64,000 nt of DNA. Source: Desulfurivibrio dismutans. Its GTDB lineage: Bacteria > Desulfobacterota > Desulfobulbia > Desulfobulbales > Desulfurivibrionaceae. Position numbers and translations under genes: made by a program. The stretch covers positions 124,001 to 188,000 of the forward strand of contig NZ_JARGDQ010000002.1 in the NCBI RefSeq assembly GCF_029210385.1, written 5' to 3'. This document shows, in pieces, positions 10,321-19,061 of this stretch. The notes beneath the pieces were generated by a model. That model was given only the letters and a program-made list of their open reading frames with translations, was not told the origin of the DNA and did no database searches. The first letter of the stretch is position 1; each line of letters starts with the position of its first letter.

Positions 10321-10593
10321 ATGTCGCAAATTAAAACTGGTTTGTGCGAGGAATGTGGCAAGGATTACAGTGAGATTAAGACCGTCTGCGGTCATTGCGG
10401 CTATTCTCCCCATGGCGAAGCCATCATGACCAAGGAGGATCCTCATTGGAAGTGCGGGAATTGCGGCAGGACCGTTCAAGCGCTTCAGCCGCCGGAAAAA
10501 TGCCCAAGCTGCGGCGAGATTTGTGATTTCAAAAACGTTTCCTGCTACCTCCCTGAATGCGGGGGGCCGGGCAATGTTGACCCGCGGCTTTGA
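10321..10593 (+). CDS. Small zinc-ribbon / rubredoxin-like protein
   Basis: A 90-residue cysteine-rich protein. CxxC pairs occur as CEEC, CGHC, CGNC and CPSC, with additional cysteines near the end ([15 protein letters not shown]). The middle segment [23 protein letters not shown] is typical of the rubredoxin-like zinc/iron ribbons seen in rubrerythrin C-termini and many small anaerobe proteins. The ATG at 10321 is chosen because aggag lies 7-10 bases upstream; an upstream in-frame ATG at 10297 or the start at 10264 has no such site. It is downstream of hsdR with a 106-bp gap and is probably an independent gene. Metal binding is well supported by the motif; a specific function is not. It could be a redox carrier or a structural zinc protein. 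Confidence 0.65.
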   Translation: MSQIKTGLCEECGKDYSEIKTVCGHCGYSPHGEAIMTKEDPHWKCGNCGRTVQALQPPEKCPSCGEICDFKNVSCYLPECGGPGNVDPRL

Positions 10594-10697
10594 TGGTTGC
10601 AGATTCTTCCAAAAGCGACAGCTCGATCAGATGGTAAGTATTTGCCGATTAACTTGATTAATTTATACTCGGAATTAACACCCACCAACAAGGCCTG

Positions 10698-10720
10698 GGG
10701 GTAACTTTGGGGGTAACTGA
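10698..10720 (+). repeat. Paired 11-bp direct repeat TGGGGGTAACT
   Basis: Two exact copies of TGGGGGTAACT at 10698-10708 and 10710-10720, spaced 12 bp start to start, in the non-coding stretch between the zinc-ribbon gene and the HsdR fragment. Closely phased repeats of this kind are typical arm-type binding sites of tyrosine integrases. No integrase gene is visible nearby, so this is a candidate scar of a past insertion, not a proven attachment region. The rest of 10594-10775 contains no other recognisable element. Confidence 0.4.
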
Positions 10721-10775
10721 ATATAATTGAAAAATGATTATCGCACGAAAACATTGTGATAATTCTTGTTTTCAG

Positions 10776-11297
10776 ATGACGGCGCCGGAGCAGAAGAACC
10801 TCGCCCTGGAGACGCTCCGCAAGCTGCTGAACGACCAGATTCGCATCACCGAGCGCACGAACCTTGTCCAGAGCAAGAAGTTCCGCGAGGCGCTCGAAGA
10901 CGCCATGCTGCGCTACACCAACAAGGCGATCTCCACCGCTGAGATGATCACTCGGCTGATCGACCTGGCGAAGCATCTGCGGGACGCCCAGAGGCACGGC
11001 GAGGAGCTCGGCCTTAACCGCGAGGAGACCGCGTTCTACGACGCCTTGGCAGAGAACGAGTCGGCCCGCGAAGCGATGCAGAGGGATTCGCTGCGACTCA
11101 TGGCCCGCGAGCTGACCGAGATGGTCAAGAACATGCCCAAGCTCGACTGGACCCAGCGCGAGTCGGTACGGGCGAGCCTGCGGCGGAATGTACGTCGGCT
11201 GCTGGCCAAGTACGGCTATCCGCCAGATCTGGCGGAGGGTGCAACCCAACTCGTGCTCAGGCAGGCAGAGGTTTCGACGGAAAACTCGGAGCAGTGA
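10776..11297 (+). pseudogene. Orphan C-terminal (DUF3387) fragment of a second type I HsdR
   Basis: The 173-residue product (MTAPEQKNLALETLRKLLND onward; the frame is open from 10734) matches only the C-terminal helical DUF3387 domain of HsdR proteins: NLVQSKKFREALEDAMLRY, GEELGLNREETAFYDALAEN and the terminal LAKYGYPPDLAEGATQLVL are characteristic. The nuclease and helicase domains that should precede it are absent. The intact hsdR upstream belongs to a different subtype with its own normal C-terminus, so this is not its displaced tail. It is best read as the remnant of a second, deleted restriction system. A separate small domain protein expressed in trans is possible, but no clear ribosome-binding site is seen before either ATG. 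It ends 22 bp before a candidate attC site. Confidence 0.75.
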
Positions 11298-11319
11298 TGG
11301 CTTGGTTCGGTGGCGGGAC

Positions 11320-11379
11320 GCCCAAGAACAACATGCAGCTGACAGCGCTTCGCGCCGCAGCTGTTGCTGGGCGTTGGGT
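11320..11379 (+). other. Candidate integron attC (59-base element) site
   Basis: A 60-bp imperfect palindrome with the layout of an integron recombination site. The 3' core GTTGGGT (11373-11379) fits the consensus GTTRRRY. The 5' core GCCCAAG (11320-11326) fits RYYYAAC except for the last base. Between them lie paired arms containing GCAGCTG/CAGCTG and GCGC-TT-CGCGC, and the TGGGCGTTGGGT end is typical of proteobacterial attC sites. It sits between the HsdR fragment and the HNH gene, so the HNH gene would be the next cassette. No second attC follows the HNH gene and no integrase is visible. A covariance-model search would decide this. Confidence 0.45.
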
Positions 11380-11417
11380 GCGAGTGCCAGACGCGTTACG
11401 TTTGAGCAGGACGACCT

Positions 11418-12506
11418 ATGTCTAGTCGGGACGACTTTACGCAGGAAGCCAAGCGCCGACTCGCTCACCGGGCGGGGTACAGGTGCTCCAACCCTATCTG
11501 CCGTGCGCTTACTGCTGGCCCAAGTGATGCCACGTCGGATGCCACAACTAGCATTGGCGTGGCGGCGCATGTTAGCGCTGCTTCGCCTAAGGGGCCGCGA
11601 TTCCGCGAAGAGCTCTCGGCCGAAGAAAGAAGCTCCATTGATAATGGAATATGGCTTTGTCAAAACCACGCGAAGGAAATCGATGATGATCCACGGCGGT
11701 TTCCTGAGACCATATTACTTGCGTGGAAGGAAGAAGCGGAGCGCGTTGCACGGGAAGAAGTCGGAATTCCCGCTGGAGAAGCACCATACCTTGTCAAGGT
11801 AGAAGCGTTTGCCGAGCGAGATGAGGGCGGGCGGATCATTGTTTTCGGGAAGGCGAATCTCCCCAACGATACAAAATTAATGATTTCCGTTAGAGAGTCC
11901 GGCGGTGGATGGCTCTACGGCCAGGATAAGTGTGCAGTTAGGCATGGCGCCTTCTCAAGCAAGGGCTTTTCTGACAAAGGTGATCCGTTACCCGCGAAGC
12001 GCTATCATATCGAGATATTTAGCTACTTCAATGTTGCGTGGAGGCAACCAGAGGCGGTTCTGTCCGGCGTCGGGAGCTTAGGTCGCAGGTTGATTGGTCC
12101 ACAGGTTGATAAGGTGGATCCCGAGTTTGAAGACTCGGAGAAATACGTTTCAGCAGTGTTTGAGTTTCCCGTAGGGAACCATCCTAGCTCCCGCAGCGAA
12201 GGCTATTCTGAGGGCGCTGCGCTTGAGGCTGTGAAGGCGGCTGTCTTGACAGTACAGGGGCGTGGAAAGTCCAGTGAGCCGGTGGGCAAGGTAGTTGAAT
12301 GGTTTCTAGGCGTCCCCGGCCTGAAGGCAAAGGACGGGTGGTCGGCTCGTGAGTTAAAGGATGGCGTTTACGAGGTCGTATTTTCCTACTGGGAAGGAGA
12401 CTCCACGTCGCTTGCCAAGTGGACCGTCGTGGCCGGATCAAGGCAGGTCACGTACGAGAACAGAAACGCGAAGATTATGAGCTACCTGTCCGATGAGGAG
12501 AAGTAA
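11418..12506 (+). CDS. HNH-domain nuclease-like protein with uncharacterised C-terminal half
   Basis: A 362-residue protein. The first ~95 residues are an HNH-like zinc finger module: RAGYRCSNPICRALT supplies the two cysteines, GVAAHVSAASPKGPR the first catalytic histidine, and SSIDNGIWLCQNHAKEID the N and last ligand region. This arrangement is common in nuclease domains found in defence islands, fused to varied partner domains. Residues ~110-215 look like a beta-rich domain, and ~235-362 form a separate alpha/beta module that I do not recognise. The ATG has a Shine-Dalgarno-like agga 6 bases upstream. It lies directly after a candidate attC site and before the tRNA-Arg boundary. A role in defence is inferred from the domain and position only; the target is unknown. 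Confidence 0.7.
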   Translation: MSSRDDFTQEAKRRLAHRAGYRCSNPICRALTAGPSDATSDATTSIGVAAHVSAASPKGPRFREELSAEERSSIDNGIWLCQNHAKEIDDDPRRFPETILLAWKEEAERVAREEVGIPAGEAPYLVKVEAFAERDEGGRIIVFGKANLPNDTKLMISVRESGGGWLYGQDKCAVRHGAFSSKGFSDKGDPLPAKRYHIEIFSYFNVAWRQPEAVLSGVGSLGRRLIGPQVDKVDPEFEDSEKYVSAVFEFPVGNHPSSRSEGYSEGAALEAVKAAVLTVQGRGKSSEPVGKVVEWFLGVPGLKAKDGWSARELKDGVYEVVFSYWEGDSTSLAKWTVVAGSRQVTYENRNAKIMSYLSDEEK

Positions 12507-12511
12507 ACTAT

Positions 12512-12643
12512 TAAAATAGCCCATCTGGCCAGACAGCCACGGCCATCGAAGCCTGCCAGCAGGCGATCAGGATTGACCCGGAATATGCCGTTGCCTGGTA
12601 CAACCTGGGGGCTACCTACGGGTTTTGCGTGAAGGGGCGGTAA
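12512..12643 (+). pseudogene. Fragment of a TPR-repeat gene
   Basis: Translating this strand gives AIEACQQAIRIDPEYAVAWY followed by NLGATYG and a stop at 12641. That is one nearly perfect tetratricopeptide repeat. There is no start codon or upstream coding frame: the sequence directly before is non-homologous and follows the HNH stop. It is a broken end of a larger TPR protein gene, probably carried to or left at the island boundary. Confidence 0.7.
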
Positions 12644-12669
12644 ACGAAAATCGTTCTTTGGTTGAAAAA

Positions 12670-12688
12670 GTTGGACAGGAGTTGGACA
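12670..12688 (+). repeat. Paired direct repeat GTTGGACA beside tRNA-Arg
   Basis: Two exact GTTGGACA copies at 12670-12677 and 12681-12688, one helical turn (11 bp) apart, about 60 bp from the 3' end of tRNA-Arg. Such phased repeats next to a tRNA 3' end resemble integrase arm-type sites at an island junction. The flanking composition is AT-rich. No integrase gene is present within the window. Confidence 0.4.
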
Positions 12689-12705
12689 AAAAAAGAACTG
12701 ACAAA

Positions 12706-12745
12706 AAGGGGTTACAGCCTCTAGTGCTGCAACCCCTTGATTTTT
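12706..12745 (-). terminator. Bidirectional terminator after tRNA-Arg
   Basis: AAGGGGTT at 12706-12713 pairs with AACCCCTT at 12731-12738, extended inward by CAGC/GCTG. A T run follows on the plus strand (12741-12745) and A runs precede it (giving U runs on the minus strand). It begins 8 bases from the tRNA 3' end, so it most likely ends the leftward tRNA transcript. Confidence 0.75.
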
Positions 12746-12746
12746 C

Positions 12747-12823
12747 TGGTGCGCCCGACAGGATTCGAACCTGTGACCTACGGCTTAGAAGGCCGGTGCT
12801 CTATCCGGCTGAGCTACAGGCGC
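12747..12823 (-). tRNA. tRNA-Arg (UCU), CCA encoded
   Basis: Read on the minus strand, the sequence folds as a standard tRNA: acceptor GCGCCTG/CGGGCGC, D arm AGCTCAGCCGGATAGAGC, anticodon loop CTTCTAA giving anticodon TCT, and T arm with GGTTCGAATCC. The 3' ACCA is encoded (TGGT on the plus strand at 12747-12750). One C-U mismatch at the top of the anticodon stem is visible. Its 3' end faces the defence island at 1-12746, the usual geometry for integration into a tRNA gene. Confidence 0.95.
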
Positions 12824-12970
12824 AAAATCGGTAAGCGGTCAAGGGGCATCAACATACCGGGTTTCCTTGAGCGGTGCAGCAAAAAATTAGTCATCACGCC
12901 GCCGGCTATTGACTCCGGTAAACGCTTGCCAAAATCCAAGTTGCACTCTAAAGGGCTCGGCCCTGCCCAT

Positions 12971-13009
12971 AAAAAAAACGCCCCGGCCAGAAAAAAGGCC
13001 CAGGGCGCT
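12971..13009 (-). terminator. Rho-independent terminator of groES-groEL
   Basis: On the minus strand, CGCCCTGGGCC pairs with GGCCGGGGCG across a loop of TTTTTTCT and is followed by eight T residues (A run at 12971-12978 on the plus strand). It lies about 150 bp downstream of the groEL stop, beyond palindromic repeat A1. Confidence 0.75.
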
Positions 13010-13047
13010 GTAAAAACTTACAAAACGGTAAAACCGGCAAGCCGGAA

Positions 13048-13157
13048 GGAAAACGTTCAGCAGTGCCGCAGGTTGCGGCAAGCGGGACGGCGCCGCGTAC
13101 ACCAGGTACGCAAGCCGGCCCGATCGCCGCAAGATGCGGTGCTGCTGGACGTTTTCC
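13048..13157. repeat. Palindromic intergenic repeat, copy A1
   Basis: A 110-bp near-perfect palindrome ending one base before the groEL stop codon (13158-13160). Outer arms GGAAAACGT/ACGTTTTCC enclose the family core with CCGCAGGTTGCGGCAAGC on one side and GCCGCAAGATGCGG on the other, and a central GTAC-loop-GTAC. Related copies are at 15464, 41428 and 55173 (A type), and at 16795 and 56280 (B type). Confidence 0.9.
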
Positions 13158-14837
<1,680 letters not shown>

Positions 14838-14866
14838 CTACATCTGTATTTGAACAATTATTATGC

Positions 14867-15157
14867 TTACTTTTCCACCACGCCGAGGATGTCATCCTCG
14901 CGCATGATCAGGTACTCCTCGCCCTCGATCTTAACCTCGGTGCCGCCGTACTTGGAAAACAACACCCGGTCGCCGACCTTCAGCTCCACCGGCACGCGCT
15001 CACCCTTGTCGTTATGCCGGCCGTTACCAACCGCTTCCACGGTGCCTTCCGCCGGTTTTTCTTTGGCGCTGTCGGGGATGATGATGCCGCCTTTGGTCTT
15101 TTCTTCTTCTTCCAGTCGTTTGACCAGAATACGGTCGTTCAATGGCCGAATTTTCAT
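14867..15157 (-). CDS. groES: Co-chaperonin GroES (Hsp10)
   Basis: A 96-residue co-chaperonin of normal length. Diagnostic segments are [20 protein letters not shown] at the start, the mobile loop [18 protein letters not shown] (which contacts GroEL), and the roof loop and C-terminal strand [15 protein letters not shown]. It caps the GroEL folding chamber in the cytoplasm. The start has a good Shine-Dalgarno (ggaggt on the minus strand, 6 bases upstream). It is first in the groES-groEL operon. Confidence 0.98.
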   Translation of the reverse strand: MKIRPLNDRILVKRLEEEEKTKGGIIIPDSAKEKPAEGTVEAVGNGRHNDKGERVPVELKVGDRVLFSKYGGTEVKIEGEEYLIMREDDILGVVEK

Positions 15158-15463
15158 GGACTACCTCCGTCTTGCATTAATCTGAAAGTTAATGTGGGTC
15201 ACATATAACAACAATGGAAACGGACCGCCCGCATGGACAGCCCGAAAACAAACCAAACCCAAGCTTAGCTGCGTGATGGCGCAAACACTATGTACGGCAA
15301 AAGGAAAAATCAAGAGCCGGCTAAAAATTTTTTCCAGCCAAAGAAAGGGAACGCGGCGACAATAATATCGCTGCCACCAGGGCGGTTCAACGGCAGCCCC
15401 AAAACGGGTACTGGACCACCAGGACCCATACCCCGCCCGGTCACCCATCGGGGCAACGGAGGG
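15158..15463. other. Non-coding leader region upstream of groES
   Basis: About 300 bp without a gene. On the minus strand a weak promoter-like pair (TTGATT at 15312-15307 and TAGTGT at 15290-15285, 16-bp spacer) could drive groES, but the fit is poor. I looked for a CIRCE operator and a convincing heat-shock sigma promoter and found neither. A small inverted repeat GGCT-A/T run-AGCC-like sequence lies near 15330-15350. Confidence 0.4.
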
Positions 15464-15570
15464 GTAAACGCCCAGCAGTGCCGCAGGTTGCGGCAAGCGG
15501 CCCGGCGCCACGTACCTCAGTACGCAAGCCGGGCCGATCGCCGCAAGATGCGTTGCTGCTGGGCGTTTAC
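15464..15570. repeat. Palindromic intergenic repeat, copy A2
   Basis: A 107-bp palindrome with outer arms GTAAACGCCCAGCAG/CTGCTGGGCGTTTAC and the A-type core. The ilvE stop codon (15567-15569) is inside the right arm, so the element starts exactly at the end of the coding sequence. Confidence 0.9.
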
Positions 15571-16637
15571 AGGCGGACCACCCAGCCGTGGGGATCGGCT
15601 TGGCGACCATACTGAATGGCGGTGAGCTCGTTGAAGAGCCGCAAGGCCAGTTCCCCGATCTTACCCCGGTTGATCAGGCAGTCCCGCCCCTTATAATGGA
15701 GGGAACCCACCGGGGATATCACCGCCGCCGTGCCGGTGCCGAAAACCTCGCGCAACTCGCCACGCTCATTGGCGGCAAAGACCTCGTCGATGGTGATACT
15801 GCGCTCCTCCACCGGCAGGTTCCAGTCGGCCAGCAACCGAAGCACCGAATCCCGGGTAATGCCGGGCAGGATGGTGCCGGACAGCGGCGGGGTGACGATA
15901 CGATCCTTGAAGACAAAAAAGATGTTCATGGTCCCGACTTCTTCCACCAGCCGACGCTCCTTGGCATCCAGCCACAGCACCTGGGTAAAGCCCTCCTGCT
16001 GGGCCTCCACCGCAGCCATGATGCTGGCCGCATAGTTGCCCGCGGTCTTGGCCTCGCCTACCCCGCCGGGCACCGCCCGGACATATTTGTCGGTGACATA
16101 GATCTTCACCGGGTTGAAACCCTCCGGGTAGTACGCCCCCACCGGGCTGAGGATGATGAAGAAGAGATATTCCATGGCCGGCCGCACCCCCAAGCCGGCC
16201 TCGGTGGCCACCATGGTGGGGCGCACATAAAGGGAGGCCCCGTTGTCCGCCGGCGGCACCCAGTCGGCATCAATTTGCAGCAGGGCTTTAAGCCCGGCGA
16301 ACACCGTTTCCACCGGCAGCGTCGGCATGCACATCCGGGTGGCGGAGCGGTTCATGCGCTCCAGGTTGGCCAGGGGCCGGAACAGATAGATACCGTCATC
16401 CTGGCCCCGGTAGGCCTTCAGGCCCTCAAAAATCGCCTGGCCGTAATGCAGCACCATGGCCGCCGGATCCAGGGAAAAGGGGCCGTAGGGCCGTACTTCC
16501 GGCTCATGCCAGCCCTGTTTGGCGTCGTAAGGCATGACCAGCATGTGGTCGGTGAAAATTTTCCCGAACCCCAGCGCCTTGTCGCTGGGGAGGCTGCGGC
16601 GCTGGTCCGGGGGCAGGATCTGGGTTTTGATTTCCAT
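15567..16637 (-). CDS. ilvE: Branched-chain amino acid aminotransferase
   Basis: A 356-residue class IV PLP aminotransferase of the longer (BCAT type 2-like) branch, performing the last step of leucine, isoleucine and valine synthesis. Features include KALGFGKIFTDHMLVMPYD near the N-terminus, the substrate-loop segment YGQAIFEGLKAYRG, RMNRSATRMCMP, the stretch GGVGEAKTAGNYAAS containing the likely PLP lysine (GxxKxxGNYA), and EVGTMNIFFVF. All key regions are present. It is flanked by palindromic repeats: A2 at its 3' end and B1 in its upstream region. Transcribed alone, divergent from the AI-2E-family gene. Confidence 0.95.
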   Translation of the reverse strand: MEIKTQILPPDQRRSLPSDKALGFGKIFTDHMLVMPYDAKQGWHEPEVRPYGPFSLDPAAMVLHYGQAIFEGLKAYRGQDDGIYLFRPLANLERMNRSATRMCMPTLPVETVFAGLKALLQIDADWVPPADNGASLYVRPTMVATEAGLGVRPAMEYLFFIILSPVGAYYPEGFNPVKIYVTDKYVRAVPGGVGEAKTAGNYAASIMAAVEAQQEGFTQVLWLDAKERRLVEEVGTMNIFFVFKDRIVTPPLSGTILPGITRDSVLRLLADWNLPVEERSITIDEVFAANERGELREVFGTGTAAVISPVGSLHYKGRDCLINRGKIGELALRLFNELTAIQYGRQADPHGWVVRL

Positions 16638-16755
16638 CAGGCAACCTGTTGCTTTTATGGGGTAGTCGCCACGGGCGTGGTTTGTTTTTAGTTTTTACAA
16701 AAATTTTCCGCAATATAACGGAGTTCTGGGGCCAGGGAAACAACTTATTTCATAA

Positions 16756-16903
16756 GTAACTATCCAGATCATCCTGGCCAGATCATTCTGACACGTAACT
16801 GTCCAGCAGTGCCCCAGGTTGCGGTAAGCTGAGTCGGCGTAGCGTACATCAGGTACCCAAGCCGACCTGATCGCCGTAATATGGGGTGTTGCTGGACAGT
16901 TAC
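16756..16903. repeat. 148-bp repeat unit B1 containing a B-type palindrome
   Basis: The unit begins GTAACTATCCAG and ends CTGGACAGTTAC, i.e. 12-bp inverted ends with one mismatch. Inside, 16795-16903 is a 109-bp palindrome related to the A-type elements but with CCCCAGG/ATGGGG in place of CCGCAGG/ATGCGG. A second unit of exactly the same length, inverted, is at 56280-56427. The left 39 bp contain two TGGCC-flanked TCATxCTG repeats also present in the second copy. Confidence 0.9.
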
Positions 16904-16960
16904 ATTCCATCGCGCATTTCACTTGGCAACCAGCGGTGCTTTTAGTTACAGTGGGCAAAG

Positions 16961-16998
16961 GCTGTCCGGCAGCCGCATTCATTCGGCTGCCGGACAGC
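16961..16998. repeat. 15-bp perfect inverted repeat upstream of the AI-2E-family gene
   Basis: GCTGTCCGGCAGCCG (16961-16975) and its exact complement (16984-16998) surround an 8-base loop CATTCATT. There is no T run, so it is not a classical terminator. It lies about 90 bp before the start of the transporter gene and could act in its leader or as an operator. Confidence 0.7.
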
Positions 16999-17090
16999 AC
17001 CCTCGACATGAGCCGGGTGGTCAAAACGCCAGGCGGAAATAACGTCCCCACCCCCATACGGACCGCCATCTTCTGAATAAAGGCAGAGCA

Positions 17091-18173
17091 ATGCAAGAAT
17101 CATCACCATCCCCCATGGTACTGCGCTATTTTCTGCTCCTTTTTCTGGTTTCCATGCTGTTGCTGGGGTGGCTGTTCTGGCCTTTTATTTCGGTTCTGGT
17201 GCTGTCCTATCTGCTTACCCGGTTGTTTCGCCCCATTTACCAGTTCATCAACCGCCGTCTCCCGGATTTTTTTGCCTCCCTGGCCACTTGTACCCTGGTG
17301 GTGCTGCTGGTCTTTATCCCTTTGGTCTTCTTTGTCATGGCCCTGGCCCAGGAGGCGCAAGGGCTTTATGACTGGGGCCGGGGGGCCGGGGCCACCCTGG
17401 GGGCCAGGCTGCGCGAATTTCAGACCAGCCCGCTGTTCGTTCACCTGCAGGAAACTGCCGCCCTGCTGGGTTATTCCCTGCAGCCGGAAGATATTGGCCA
17501 GGCCCTGGCCGGTATGGCCAGGGAATTGGGTTTGTTTCTCTATAATCAGGCCAGCAACTGGGCGGCCAACCTGATGATGTTCGTCCTGGGTTTCTTTCTG
17601 ACCATCGTCACCATTTTTTTTCTGCTGATGGAGCACGACCGGTTGCTAAACTATATTTTCCGGCTCTCGCCGCTGCCGGACAACCAGGAACGGCAGCTGT
17701 TCGCCAAGTTTGATGAAATCACCGGAGCGGTGCTGATCGGCAACGGCATCTGCGCGGTGATCCAGGGCATTCTGGGGGGGCTGATTTTCTGGATGTTCAA
17801 TCTTGGTCCGCCGGTGCTCTGGGGGGCGATCCTGGCGGTGCTGGCCTTTCTGCCCATTGTCGGCATCGGGCTGGTGATGGTGCCGGCCACCATTTTCCTG
17901 TTGATTAAAGGCAACCTGGCGGGAGCTGTCCTGCTGGTGATCCTGTACGGCATGATCACCGTCCTGATTGAATCGGCGCTTAAGCCCAAACTGGTGGGCG
18001 ACCGGGCCAAGATGCATATCCTGCTGGTCTTTTTAAGCATCATCGGCGGCTTGAACGCCTTTGGGTTTCTCGGTATCATCTACGGTCCGCTGATCGTCAC
18101 CGCCTTTCTGACCCTGGCGGAAATTTACCTGACCAGTTACGACCGGTACGTCAAAAAGTCAGTCCCGCGCTGA
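17091..18173 (+). CDS. AI-2E family transporter (PerM/YdiK-like membrane protein)
   Basis: A 360-residue inner-membrane protein with about eight predicted hydrophobic segments. The pattern is characteristic of the AI-2E exporter family: an N-terminal pair of membrane helices (FLLLFLVSMLLLGWLFWPFI), a long soluble amphipathic region (about residues 80-160), then a membrane bundle with GAVLIGNGICAVIQGILGG, LWGAILAVLAFLPIVGIGLV and the C-terminal GFLGIIYGPLIVTAFLTL. Members of the family have been linked to autoinducer export, sodium/proton antiport and other efflux; the substrate cannot be deduced here. It is followed 89 bp later by the phosphorylase gene. Assignment to the family is firm. Confidence 0.85.
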   Translation: MQESSPSPMVLRYFLLLFLVSMLLLGWLFWPFISVLVLSYLLTRLFRPIYQFINRRLPDFFASLATCTLVVLLVFIPLVFFVMALAQEAQGLYDWGRGAGATLGARLREFQTSPLFVHLQETAALLGYSLQPEDIGQALAGMARELGLFLYNQASNWAANLMMFVLGFFLTIVTIFFLLMEHDRLLNYIFRLSPLPDNQERQLFAKFDEITGAVLIGNGICAVIQGILGGLIFWMFNLGPPVLWGAILAVLAFLPIVGIGLVMVPATIFLLIKGNLAGAVLLVILYGMITVLIESALKPKLVGDRAKMHILLVFLSIIGGLNAFGFLGIIYGPLIVTAFLTLAEIYLTSYDRYVKKSVPR

Positions 18174-18262
18174 AGTCTCTTTTACTCCTGAAGTTGAGCA
18201 ATATGGGCAACCTGTCTGACTCACAGCCAACCACCACCTCCAACCACGTGGATCGACAAATT

Positions 18263-19027
18263 ATGAGCGTTATCGGCATCATCGGCGGCTCCGGCCTGGA
18301 AAGCCCGCAGATCCTGGAAAACACCCGGGAAATAACAGTAGAAACCACCTACGGCCCCCCCTCCGGCCCGCTGCTACGCGGGCAAATTGCCGGCCGGGAG
18401 GTGGTACTGCTGGCCCGTCACGGCCGAGAACACACCATCCCCCCTTCTCAGGTGAATAACCGCGCCAACCTGCTGGCTCTGCAACAGCAGGGTTGCACCC
18501 ACCTGCTGGCCAGCGCCGCCTGCGGTTCTTTACGCCGGGAAATAGGCCCTGGCGAGCTGGTAATTCCCGATCAGTTGATCGACTTTACCCGCTTCCGGGC
18601 CGTTACCTTCCACGACCAGTTTCCCCCGGGGATCGAAAACGCCCGGCATACCGCCCTGGCCGAACCGTTCAGCGACGAAATTCGGCAACAGTTGCTCAGC
18701 GCCGGCCAGCGCCTGGAACTGCCGCTGCATCCCGTGGGAACCATGTTGACCATTGAAGGGCCGCGTTTTTCCACCCGGGCCGAATCAAGGATGTTTCAGA
18801 CCTGGGGGGCGGATCTGGTCAACATGACCATCGCCCCCGAGGCCGTTTTGGCCGCTGAGCTGGGGCTGCCTTACGCGGTGGTGGCCATGGTTACCGATTA
18901 CGACTCCTGGAAGGAAGATGAGCCGCCGCTGCGGGTGCCGGAGCTGGTGGCGGTTTTCCGGGGCAATATCGAAAAACTTAGCCGGCTGCTACAGGCCGTC
19001 CTGCCTCGAATCACTGAGCCTCGTTAA
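18263..19027 (+). CDS. S-methyl-5'-thioadenosine phosphorylase-like nucleoside phosphorylase
   Basis: A 254-residue purine nucleoside phosphorylase of the MTAP/PNP class. Visible signatures are IGIIGGSGLESPQIL at the start (phosphate-binding glycine-rich turn), LLARHGREHTIPPSQVNNRAN, and EGPRFSTRAESRMFQTWGADLVNMT, followed by TDYDSW. The ATG at 18263 fits the family start; ATG 18203 or TTG 18194 would add an unrelated 20-23 residue extension. It cleaves 5'-modified adenosines with phosphate, normally methylthioadenosine. It lies 34 bp upstream of a fused arsenosugar-type glycosyltransferase, and in that context it may act on 5'-deoxy-5'-dimethylarsinoyl-adenosine instead; this alternative is inference. 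Confidence 0.85.
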   Translation: MSVIGIIGGSGLESPQILENTREITVETTYGPPSGPLLRGQIAGREVVLLARHGREHTIPPSQVNNRANLLALQQQGCTHLLASAACGSLRREIGPGELVIPDQLIDFTRFRAVTFHDQFPPGIENARHTALAEPFSDEIRQQLLSAGQRLELPLHPVGTMLTIEGPRFSTRAESRMFQTWGADLVNMTIAPEAVLAAELGLPYAVVAMVTDYDSWKEDEPPLRVPELVAVFRGNIEKLSRLLQAVLPRITEPR

Positions 19028-19061
19028 AAACTGTTGTTATCTTTTGCCAACCGGACTTTGC

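Larger units (their letters stand above)
16638..17090. other. Divergent intergenic region between ilvE and the AI-2E-family gene
   Basis: About 450 bp without a gene. It contains the 148-bp B1 repeat unit (16756-16903) and a separate 15-bp perfect inverted repeat (16961-16998). The remainder holds no recognisable coding frame; promoters for both flanking genes must lie here but none matches consensus well. Confidence 0.6.

Noticed and set aside
10734-11297. DUF3387 segment read as the displaced C-terminus of the upstream hsdR
   Set aside because: The upstream HsdR has its own complete, subtype-typical C-terminus and a zinc-ribbon gene lies between.
12625-12834. Short frame ending PDRIRTCDLRLRRPVLYPAE
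   Set aside because: This peptide is the read-through of tRNA-Arg on the opposite strand, a well-known false annotation.
13048-13157. Repeat A1 taken as the groEL terminator
   Set aside because: A better terminator with an eight-T tail lies further downstream (12971-13009), so A1 need not serve this role, although it could contribute.
15158-15460. Search for a CIRCE/HrcA operator upstream of groES
   Set aside because: No TTAGCACTC-N9-GAGTGCTAA inverted repeat could be found, even with mismatches.
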